NCBI GenBank assembly: GCA_021736615.1
Contig: JAIPFN010000145.1
Span: 1-13,671 of the forward strand
DNA: 13,671 nt
From: Phycisphaerae bacterium
Lineage (GTDB): Bacteria > Planctomycetota > Phycisphaerae > Sedimentisphaerales > Anaerohalosphaeraceae
Direction of reading: 5' to 3'
Shown: positions 1-6,034 of the stretch, piece after piece
Numbering within the stretch: position 1 is the first letter of the stretch
Layout: the number at the start of each line of letters is the position of its first letter
Program-made: the position numbers and the translations under genes
Notes under the pieces: model-generated
What the model saw: only the letters and a program-made list of their open reading frames with translations
Told to the model about the DNA's origin: nothing
The model's database searches: none

Positions 1-2
1 CC

Positions 3-107
3 CCGATAAAAACACAAAAACAAGATCAGGCTCTGGTTATCGTAGGATGTGCTTCAGTACACGCGTCCGCTAGCCGACTTTCGGGAGTTCAGGGGGGCTT
101 ATATTGA
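3..107 (+). CDS. possible C-terminal tail of an unidentified upstream gene (partial)
   Basis: An open frame runs in from the left edge and stops at TGA 105-107, giving 34 residues that include ALVIVGCASVHASASRLSG and end GVQGGLY. The composition looks protein-like (a hydrophobic run, then small residues), but 34 codons are too few to identify a family. In many bacteria cinA or another gene precedes thpR and recA, yet this tail does not look like a CinA C-terminus. The same strand in the next frame closes earlier (stop at 71-73). It could equally be non-coding; it is reported only because the frame is open to the edge. Confidence 0.25.
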   Translation, partial: PIKTQKQDQALVIVGCASVHASASRLSGVQGGLY

Positions 108-116
108 CAACCCCCC
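92..116 (+). other. G6/C6 hairpin overlapping a promoter-like sequence
   Basis: Six G (92-97) face six C (111-116) across a 13-nt loop that holds the TGA stop of the possible upstream frame and a TTGACA hexamer. No T-run follows, so it is a poor intrinsic terminator. It might still end or attenuate the upstream transcript. Confidence 0.3.
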
Positions 117-132
117 AAGTCAAAATTATTTT
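104..132 (+). promoter_or_regulatory. candidate sigma-70-type promoter for thpR
   Basis: A perfect TTGACA (104-109) is followed after 17 nt by TATTTT (127-132, four of six matches to TATAAT). A start near 139 would leave about 90 nt of leader before thpR. The -35 box lies in the loop of the G6/C6 hairpin and the C6 arm lies in the spacer. This is motif evidence only. Confidence 0.4.
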
Positions 133-145
133 GATATTGAAAAAT

Positions 146-180
146 AATCCGTGAAAATCTGCGGAATCCGTGGTTAAATT
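146..180 (+). repeat. three-unit phased GTG repeat upstream of thpR
   Basis: Three successive 9-10 bp units are seen: AATCCGTGAA, AATCTGCGG and AATCCGTGG, then TTAAATT. The core is a 'CNGYG' block every 9-10 bp, closing in GTGGTTAA. The same architecture recurs near 8116-8150 (opposite strand), 8208-8297 and 8359-8389. Confidence 0.6.
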
Positions 181-188
181 ACCCCTGA

Positions 189-205
189 AAGCCCCAAAGG
201 GGCTT
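189..205 (+). other. 7-bp hairpin just upstream of thpR
   Basis: Arms AAGCCCC (189-195) and GGGGCTT (199-205) enclose an AAA loop. No T-tract follows. It sits 13 nt before the thpR Shine-Dalgarno, in the predicted leader, so it could be a processing or attenuation element; no function is proven. Confidence 0.35.
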
Positions 206-231
206 ATGTTAATGATTAAGGAAATATCCGT

Positions 232-792
232 ATGCGGACATTCATAGCAATAGACATAGGCGAAAAAGTCGCTGCCAATATTGGCGTTTTGCAGGGTGAG
301 ATCAACGACTGTCTGGCTGGTAACCACCCAGGCATTAAGTGGGTTGATCCCGGGCTAATCCACCTTACCCTGAAATTTCTTGGCGATGTTGATGAGAATC
401 AAATCGCAGGCATTACCGAAATAGTTGCCGGGACCGCAGAGAAGTTCAAAAAATTTGCCATTGAGGTAGAAAAGGTCAACTCTTTCGGCCGGCCGCCGCG
501 AGTGGTCTGGATTGGGATCAAGGAAAGCGATATTTTGTGCCGATTGCAGTCGAGGCTAGATTCCAGGCTAACAAAGGCAGGTTTTGAAGCTGACGAAAAA
601 AAGTTTGTCGGCCATCTAACCCTCTGCAGGGTCAAAAATCCCGCAACCGGCAAGCAGATTAAGCGAATAATCAAAGCTTTTGAGGGCTTTTCAGCCGGAA
701 AAATTCACGTTAAATCCATTTGCGTCTACAAAAGCGAATTGACAAAGACCGGCCCGGAGTATACTCTATTAAGTAGAAATGACCTTGCCTGA
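232..792 (+). CDS. thpR: RNA 2',3'-cyclic phosphodiesterase (ThpR / LigT, 2H family)
   Basis: This 186-residue protein is of usual length for the bacterial 2H phosphoesterase once called 2'-5' RNA ligase. The enzyme opens 2',3'-cyclic phosphate ends of RNA to 2'-phosphates. Both catalytic HxTx motifs are present: HLTL at 44-47, followed by KFLG, and HLTL at 128-131. The N-terminus MRTFIAIDIGEKV is the standard first strand. The ATG at 232 is supported by AAGGA at 218-222, nine nt away; no better start exists. recA begins 172 bp downstream on the same strand, and thpR beside recA is a recurring bacterial arrangement (often with cinA), which supports the call although the functional link is unknown. 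recA appears to have its own promoter. No key residue is missing and nothing suggests transfer. Confidence 0.94.
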   Translation: MRTFIAIDIGEKVAANIGVLQGEINDCLAGNHPGIKWVDPGLIHLTLKFLGDVDENQIAGITEIVAGTAEKFKKFAIEVEKVNSFGRPPRVVWIGIKESDILCRLQSRLDSRLTKAGFEADEKKFVGHLTLCRVKNPATGKQIKRIIKAFEGFSAGKIHVKSICVYKSELTKTGPEYTLLSRNDLA

Positions 793-834
793 GGGTAATT
801 TCACAAAAAAAAAAATTTATTAAGTTATTTCCTC

Positions 835-863
835 TTTACAACCGAAAGTACTTAGCATATTAT
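835..863 (+). promoter_or_regulatory. recA promoter (TTTACA - 17 nt - TATTAT)
   Basis: TTTACA at 835-840 and TATTAT at 858-863 each match the sigma-70 consensus at five of six positions and are exactly 17 nt apart. Transcription would start near 870, leaving a leader of about 95 nt. An AGTACT palindrome lies in the spacer. This is the best-matched promoter in the left half of the window. Confidence 0.65.
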
Positions 864-869
864 TGTTTT

Positions 870-906
870 GTTCGGTTTTTGTTCGGCATTGCCGAACTTG
901 CTGAAC
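870..906 (+). promoter_or_regulatory. SOS-operator-like GTTC/GAAC cluster at the recA start site
   Basis: Four half-sites occur in 37 bp: GTTC 870-873, GTTC 881-884, GAAC 894-897 and GAAC 903-906. The first two form a GTTC-N7-GTTC direct repeat, 11 bp in register and extended to GTTCGG in both. The middle two form the perfect palindrome GTTCGGC/GCCGAAC around ATT (881-897). Direct GTTC-N7-GTTC is the known LexA box of Alphaproteobacteria, and GAAC/GTTC palindromes are LexA boxes in Gram-positives and Verrucomicrobia. Its place at the predicted +1 of recA makes a LexA-type operator the leading inference. A simple RNA hairpin is the alternative. Confidence 0.55.
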
Positions 907-964
907 TTTTGTTATTGGTGCATTGTAAATGTAAGGAAATACTTAATTTTATAGGAGATAATAT

Positions 965-2035
965 ATGGCTAAGAAAACAGTAAAAAAAGCAACAGGCAAA
1001 GCAGCGGCTAAAGAAAAACTCGGCGTAAAGGCAGAAGTCGATTCTGCCGGCGGTGATGCCGCTCTAAACCGCGCGATCGCCCAGATCGAAAAACAATACG
1101 GTGCAGGCTCGATCATGAAGATGGACGAATCCAACATTTCCAAAGTTGAAGGTATCAGTGCAGGTGCGATCTCTTTGGATATCGCTCTAGGCGGCAAGGG
1201 TTTCCCACGCGGCCGCGTTTGCGAAGTCTTCGGACCGGAGTCTTCCGGTAAGACCACGCTTGCTCTTCACGCAATCGCCGAAGCCCAGAAGCTCGGCGGA
1301 GTCGCAGCTTTCGTCGACGCAGAACACGCCCTCGACATCACCTGGGCCAAACGCCTCGGCGTTGACGTATCAAGTTTGCTCGTCAGTCAGCCCGATACCG
1401 GTGAGCAGGCACTCGACATCGTAGAGATGCTCGTAAAAAGTAACGCCGTCGATATTATCGTAGTCGACTCGGTCGCCGCTCTCGTACCAGCAGCCGAACT
1501 CCAGGGCGAAATGGGTCAAAGTCACGTAGGTCTCCAGGCCCGTCTTATGAGCCAGGCCCTCCGTAAACTTACCGGCGTAATCAGCAAGAGCAAAACCTGC
1601 CTCATCTTCATCAACCAGATCAGAATGAAGATCGGCGTCATGTTCGGCAATCCCGAAACAACCCCCGGAGGCAATGCTCTCAAGTTTTACTGTTCGGTCC
1701 GTGTTGACGTCCGCCGCATCGCGACGATCAAAGACGCCACCGGCAAATCGACCGCCAACCGCGTCCGTGCAAGGATTGTAAAGAACAAATGCGCAGCTCC
1801 ATTCCAGGTCGCCGAATTCGACCTGTCGTTTGAAGACGGAATCAGCAGAACCGGCGACATGCTCGACATAGGCGTAGAGTGCGACATCATCCAGAAATCC
1901 GGTGCATGGCTAAACTACGGCGACATACGTCTGGGTCAGGGACGAGAAAATGCAAAAATCTTCCTTCAGGAAAACAAGGATCTGGCAGCAGAGATAATGG
2001 CAAAAGTATTCGAAGCAAAAGGAATAGAAGCATAA
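965..2035 (+). CDS. recA: RecA recombinase
   Basis: RecA forms ATP-dependent filaments on single-stranded DNA, drives strand exchange and triggers LexA self-cleavage. The 356-residue product carries Walker A GPESSGKT (90-97), DAEHALD with the catalytic-type Glu120, a Walker B segment ending VVD (about 162-168), [10 protein letters not shown] (215-224) and loop L2 [14 protein letters not shown] (229-242). The core fold starts at about residue 33 ([14 protein letters not shown]), so roughly 30 residues of Lys/Ala-rich sequence precede it, longer than in E. coli. The C-terminus ends EAKGIEA with no strongly acidic tail. The ATG at 965 has a good Shine-Dalgarno, AGGAGA at 953-958, six nt away. 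A strong promoter and a GTTC/GAAC operator-like cluster lie upstream, consistent with SOS control. The gene is intact. Confidence 0.99.
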   Translation: MAKKTVKKATGKAAAKEKLGVKAEVDSAGGDAALNRAIAQIEKQYGAGSIMKMDESNISKVEGISAGAISLDIALGGKGFPRGRVCEVFGPESSGKTTLALHAIAEAQKLGGVAAFVDAEHALDITWAKRLGVDVSSLLVSQPDTGEQALDIVEMLVKSNAVDIIVVDSVAALVPAAELQGEMGQSHVGLQARLMSQALRKLTGVISKSKTCLIFINQIRMKIGVMFGNPETTPGGNALKFYCSVRVDVRRIATIKDATGKSTANRVRARIVKNKCAAPFQVAEFDLSFEDGISRTGDMLDIGVECDIIQKSGAWLNYGDIRLGQGRENAKIFLQENKDLAAEIMAKVFEAKGIEA

Positions 2036-2118
2036 CGTAACGCCGGCTTCCAGCCGACAGCAAAAACCCGAAGCGCAAGGGCCTGTTGCCCAACTCGTAA
2101 CACCGGCTTCTAGCCGGC
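2036..2118 (+). repeat. pair of 23-bp CCGGCTTC-AGCCG direct repeats after recA
   Basis: Two near-identical 23-mers lie exactly 60 bp apart (2036-2058 and 2096-2118): CGTAAC, then RCCGGCTTC, Y, AGCCGRC. Each contains a small hairpin (CGGCT/AGCCG at 2044-2056; CCGGCT/AGCCGG at 2103-2117). Between them is CCCGAAGCGCAAGGG (2067-2081), echoed at 2195-2209 as CCCGCAAGCGCAGGG. The second copy is followed by CTTTATT and could serve as a weak recA terminator. Confidence 0.7.
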
Positions 2119-2124
2119 TTTATT
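2103..2124 (+). terminator. possible weak recA terminator
   Basis: The hairpin CCGGCT (2103-2108), loop TCT, AGCCGG (2112-2117) is followed by CTTTATT. The T-tract is short and the hairpin belongs to a repeat pair, so termination is only a possibility. Confidence 0.3.
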
Positions 2125-2129
2125 CCGTG

Positions 2130-2174
2130 CTGTCGGCATCCTGCCGACAGCCTCTGCGGGCAGGATGCCCGCAG
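2130..2174 (+). repeat. two back-to-back GC-rich mini-palindromes with ATCCT/AGGAT loops
   Basis: The first is CTGTCGGC (2130-2137), loop ATCCT, GCCGACAG (2143-2150). The second is CTGCGGGC (2154-2161), loop AGGAT, GCCCGCAG (2167-2174). Both have perfect 8-bp stems and loops that are reverse complements of each other, so they are the same element in opposite orientations. A third copy, with arms GCCGGC, is inside mnmE at 6249-6265. Confidence 0.8.
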
Positions 2175-2260
2175 AACGGGGTTTGGACAACACGCCCGCA
2201 AGCGCAGGGATAAATCGCAGGGAGTGCTTTATAACACGCGGTGCTAAAGATGTTGAACAA

Positions 2261-2295
2261 TAATAAATAATAAATAATCACTAATAAATAATAAA
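2261..2295 (+). repeat. heptamer tandem repeat TAATAAA x5 upstream of alaS
   Basis: Five 7-bp units run without a gap: TAATAAA, TAATAAA, TAATCAC, TAATAAA, TAATAAA. The array ends 10 nt before the alaS start codon, in the place where a Shine-Dalgarno would be expected. It shares its 7-bp period with the arrays at 7227-7260 and 12553-12619. Confidence 0.8.
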
Positions 2296-2305
2296 TGGTA
2301 TCGGT

Positions 2306-5026
2306 ATGCTTACATCAAAAGAAATTCGTAGTGCGTTTATAGATTTTTTCAAGGATCGTGGTCATAAGTTTGTCCCAAGCTCATCGGTAGCCCCCGTCGG
2401 CGACCCAACGCTTATGTTTACAAACGCCGGCATGAACCAGTTCAAGGACATCTTCCTTGGCTTGAGCAAATCCGAATGCAAAAGTGCCGTCAACAGCCAG
2501 AAGTGCATCCGCGTAAGCGGCAAACACAACGACCTTGAAGAAGTCGGCATAGACACATACCACCACACATTTTTTGAAATGCTCGGAAACTGGTCATTCG
2601 ACGACTACTTCAAAGAAGATTCAATCAAATGGGCATGGGAGCTATTAACCCAGGTCTACAAGATCGACGAAAGCAAGCTCTGGGCGACAGTCTTTGCAGG
2701 CGACGAAGAAGACGGCTCCGAATACGACAAAGAAGCCGCCGGGCTTTGGGCCAAAGTAACATCCATAAACCCCGACCGAATCCTTGCCTGCGGCAAAAAG
2801 GACAACTTCTGGGAAATGGGTGCCTCCGGCCCATGCGGCCCATGCAGTGAGATACACATCGACCTCGGACCCGGCAGATGTGACATGCAGCACATCGAAG
2901 ACCACGTATGCGAAGTCAACGCCGGCTGCTCACGCTATATCGAACTCTGGAACCTCGTATTCATCCAGTACAACCGCCAGGAAGACGGTTCGCTCGTCAA
3001 ACTCCCCGCACGTTATATCGATACCGGCGCAGGTCTTGAAAGAATTGCATCCGTACTCCAGGACAAGGAAAGTAACTACGATACCGACTTATTCATGCCG
3101 ATCATAGACGCTATCTGCGACCTTACCGGGCACAAGTACACAAGTCAGCTTGGCAATAAAACAGACAACGCAATCCGCGTGATCGCCGACCACATCCGCT
3201 CGCTGACATTCTCGATAACAGACGGCGTAACGCTTTCAAACGAAGGCCGCGGATACGTAATGCGAAGGATCCTGCGAAGGGCTTCAAGGTTCTCCAGGGT
3301 GCTCGGAATGCACGAACCATTCATGTACAAACTCGTCGACGTGGTATCAGACGTTATGGGCGACGCCTTCCCAGAGGTCAAACAGCGTGCCGAATTCGTA
3401 GCGACTGTTATCAAGGCGGAAGAAGAAAGCTTCGGCAGAACCCTCGACAGAGGCCTGGACATTTTTGAAAAGGCCGCCGAAACCGCAAGAAAAACAAGCG
3501 CAAGACTAATCAGCGGCCAGGACGCCTTCCAGATGTACGACACCTACGGATTCCCCCTTGACCTTACAGAATTGATGGCACGCGAAAGAGACCTTTCCGT
3601 CGACACCGCAACTTTCGAGCAGTTCATGGACGAGCAAAGAGAACGTTCCCGTGCAATCGGAAAGGGCCCCTCGCTAAAACAAACCCTGAGCGGCGTCGAA
3701 CTTCCCGCAACCGATGACGAACCCAAGTACCACTCCCGCAAATGCAAAACAGAACTCATCGGCTGGATCGACGAATCCGGTATGACAACCGATGGCAAAC
3801 TCTCCGAAACTGACAAACAAGTCGCTCTCGTACTCGATGCTACAAGCTTCTACGCTGAATCCGGCGGCCAGTCTGGCGACTTCGGTATCATAACGTCGGA
3901 CACCGGAAGATTCATCGTCGAAAGCACCGAGAAGATCGCCGACTGCGTACTCCACCACGGCAAACTCGAACAGGGCAGCCTCGAAGTCGGCCAGAAGGTA
4001 AAAGCCAAAGTCGACCGTAAGCGATACGCAACCGCCGGCAACCACACAGCGACCCACCTGTTGCAGTGGGCACTCCAGCAGACACTCGGCGACGGCGTCC
4101 ACCAACAGGGCAGTCTCGTAAACCCCGACTACCTCCGCTTTGACTTTACCTATCCAAAGGCACTGACACACGAACAACTCACCGGCGTAGAACAGTTAGT
4201 CCGTACAAAGATTGATGAGGCCCTGCCGGTCTCGTTTCACTCGATGGGAATCGATGAGGCAAAGACGCTCGGAGCAATGGCCCTGTTCGGCGAAAAATAC
4301 GGCGACACCGTCCGCGTCGTCGCGGTAGGTACGAAAGAAACCGACCAGATCAACCAGGCGATAAGCAAAGAGTTTTGCGGCGGAATACACGTAGAGAACA
4401 CAGCCGCTATCGGAGGCTTTAAGATAATAAAGGAAGAAAGCATCTCGGCAGGTGTTAGAAGAATAACCGCTCTTACCGGCCGCCCGCTGCTCGATTATCT
4501 CATAACCCGCTGCGATATTGTAGACGAATTGACGCAAACACTTAAGGCCCCAGCCGAGCAAGTCACAGATCGGGTAAGCAAACTTCTCGATGACAACAAA
4601 CGCCTGGCCAAAGAATTAAAAAATGCGGCCAAAGCAGGCGGCACCGACGTAATGGCAGAGGCCAGAAAGCTCCTCGAATCCGCAGAAAAAGTCGGCGACG
4701 CTTCGATTATAGTCGGCCAGCTTCCGGGTGCAGGCATCGAAGAACTCCGCGGCGCGATAGACATGCTAAAGAAAACCGCAAAATGTGCAGCCATAGTCCT
4801 CGGTGCCGCCGAAGGCGACAATAAAGTCACCCTCATCGTCGGAGTAACAGACGACCTGGTCAAACGCGGCGTAAAAGCTGGCGACATCATCAAAGAGATC
4901 GCCCCGATAGTAGGCGGCGGCGGAGGCGGACGCCCCCAGATGGCCCAGGCAGGCGGCAAAAACCCCGCAAAACTCGAAGAAGCCCTGGCAAAAGCAGCAG
5001 AGGTTATAAAAGAAAAATTGGGATGA
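2306..5026 (+). CDS. alaS: alanyl-tRNA synthetase
   Basis: AlaRS charges tRNA-Ala and clears mischarged Ser/Gly. The 906-residue length is normal (E. coli about 876). The class II catalytic core spans about 1-250 (FTNAGMNQFKDIFLG near 38-52, GPCGPCSE 175-182, WNLVFIQYNR 215-224, DTGAGLERI 239-247). A tRNA-recognition region follows. The editing domain has the zinc ligands HTATH (H580, H584) and CGGIH (C691, H695). The C-Ala domain follows a coiled segment and holds the glycine-rich GGGGGGRPQMAQAGGKN (870-886). MLTSKEIRSAF at 2306 is the family's standard N-terminus; the ATG at 2295 is out of frame. No convincing Shine-Dalgarno is present, and an AT-rich heptamer array lies directly upstream, so initiation may rely on an unstructured leader. 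The next gene starts 18 bp after the stop and is probably co-transcribed. Confidence 0.99.
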   Translation: MLTSKEIRSAFIDFFKDRGHKFVPSSSVAPVGDPTLMFTNAGMNQFKDIFLGLSKSECKSAVNSQKCIRVSGKHNDLEEVGIDTYHHTFFEMLGNWSFDDYFKEDSIKWAWELLTQVYKIDESKLWATVFAGDEEDGSEYDKEAAGLWAKVTSINPDRILACGKKDNFWEMGASGPCGPCSEIHIDLGPGRCDMQHIEDHVCEVNAGCSRYIELWNLVFIQYNRQEDGSLVKLPARYIDTGAGLERIASVLQDKESNYDTDLFMPIIDAICDLTGHKYTSQLGNKTDNAIRVIADHIRSLTFSITDGVTLSNEGRGYVMRRILRRASRFSRVLGMHEPFMYKLVDVVSDVMGDAFPEVKQRAEFVATVIKAEEESFGRTLDRGLDIFEKAAETARKTSARLISGQDAFQMYDTYGFPLDLTELMARERDLSVDTATFEQFMDEQRERSRAIGKGPSLKQTLSGVELPATDDEPKYHSRKCKTELIGWIDESGMTTDGKLSETDKQVALVLDATSFYAESGGQSGDFGIITSDTGRFIVESTEKIADCVLHHGKLEQGSLEVGQKVKAKVDRKRYATAGNHTATHLLQWALQQTLGDGVHQQGSLVNPDYLRFDFTYPKALTHEQLTGVEQLVRTKIDEALPVSFHSMGIDEAKTLGAMALFGEKYGDTVRVVAVGTKETDQINQAISKEFCGGIHVENTAAIGGFKIIKEESISAGVRRITALTGRPLLDYLITRCDIVDELTQTLKAPAEQVTDRVSKLLDDNKRLAKELKNAAKAGGTDVMAEARKLLESAEKVGDASIIVGQLPGAGIEELRGAIDMLKKTAKCAAIVLGAAEGDNKVTLIVGVTDDLVKRGVKAGDIIKEIAPIVGGGGGGRPQMAQAGGKNPAKLEEALAKAAEVIKEKLG

Positions 5027-5044
5027 TAAAACGGGGGCAAGAAA

Positions 5045-6022
5045 ATGATCCGTTTTTTTTGTAAAGAATGCGGCCGCCGAGTCAGCGTTTCTGACGATTG
5101 CGCTGGCAGAAGCGGCAAGTGTCCCGACTGCGGCAGTGCCGTTGCCGTCCCCGCTATCGCTGCACCCGTGGAGATCGAACTGAATATTCAAGCCCCTCCA
5201 ATCTATGATGACGCCGCCGACACCGCTGACGGTGAAGAATTCAAACAGGAAGTTTTCAACGACCTAGGCCTCAAACCAATCGGCCTTGCCAACATCGATG
5301 CAGGCAAACGCGCAAAACCCTGGTACACCGACATTTTTCTTTACCCCGTCAGCACTTCCGGAATTATCAACCTCGTTATGCTGACTTTGCTCCCGCCTTT
5401 GTTTAGCGTTATCGCATTGACATTATTTATGATCCCGACACTGTCATTCTTTGCCTTTTTCTTTTTGATGTTTAAGATCATTATTCGGCTGTACTTTTTC
5501 TGGTACGTCGCCGAATGTGTTCGGTACAGCTGCATGGGCCAAACCAGGGCTCCGAGTGTTTATTCCGCTGCCGGCGAGGACTTCTGGGACGGCCTCAATT
5601 TCTATTTCAGTATTTTCGCGTGTTACCTTTTATGCTTCGTCTGGGCACCGATTTCACTCATCGGCAATTCCGAATTTGGCATCACCTACTGGTCCCTGAT
5701 CGCCGTCGGCTGCCTGTTTTTCCCCATACTCTTTTTGTCTATAGTAGTCATCGATTCTATATCGGCATGGAACCCGTTTATGCTCATCATCTCGATGTTC
5801 CGCCTGATGCCTCAGTACCTCATCGTTTCAGCGGCGATGTTCGCAGGCGTCTGGCTGGCACACAAGGTGGGCTTTTGGATGTTTAGCCTCGAAGGACTCG
5901 CCCACAATCTTATGCCCATAATAAGACCGTTAATCGAAGCCGCCTTGGTATACTTATCATTCATAGCCGCCCACCTACTCGGTCGATTCTACTGGCGAAA
6001 CTCCCACAAACTGGACTGGTAG
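5045..6022 (+). CDS. zinc-ribbon plus six-TM membrane protein of unknown function
   Basis: I do not recognise a named family. The 325-residue product opens with a zinc ribbon (C6, C9, C26, C29; FFCKECG then GKCPDCG) of the FxCxxCG...CPxCG type common on planctomycete proteins. An acidic, disordered-looking linker follows at about 40-90. Hydrophobic segments lie near 104-128, 131-156, 184-204, 214-236, 254-275 and 290-312, suggesting six membrane spans, and the tail is short and basic (RFYWRNSHKLDW). Aromatic residues are frequent in the spans. It starts 18 bp after alaS on the same strand, so it is probably read from the alaS transcript, and no function follows from that. The stop is only 12 bp from the stop of the converging mnmE. 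No catalytic motif is visible. A transporter, a membrane-stress sensor or a structural membrane protein are all possible. Confidence 0.85.
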   Translation: MIRFFCKECGRRVSVSDDCAGRSGKCPDCGSAVAVPAIAAPVEIELNIQAPPIYDDAADTADGEEFKQEVFNDLGLKPIGLANIDAGKRAKPWYTDIFLYPVSTSGIINLVMLTLLPPLFSVIALTLFMIPTLSFFAFFFLMFKIIIRLYFFWYVAECVRYSCMGQTRAPSVYSAAGEDFWDGLNFYFSIFACYLLCFVWAPISLIGNSEFGITYWSLIAVGCLFFPILFLSIVVIDSISAWNPFMLIISMFRLMPQYLIVSAAMFAGVWLAHKVGFWMFSLEGLAHNLMPIIRPLIEAALVYLSFIAAHLLGRFYWRNSHKLDW

Positions 6023-6034
6023 CTAGCGTTGAAA

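Noticed and set aside
793..834. A-rich tract after thpR as an intrinsic terminator
   Set aside because: It is a run of A on the coding strand with no preceding hairpin, so it does not have the form of a + strand terminator.
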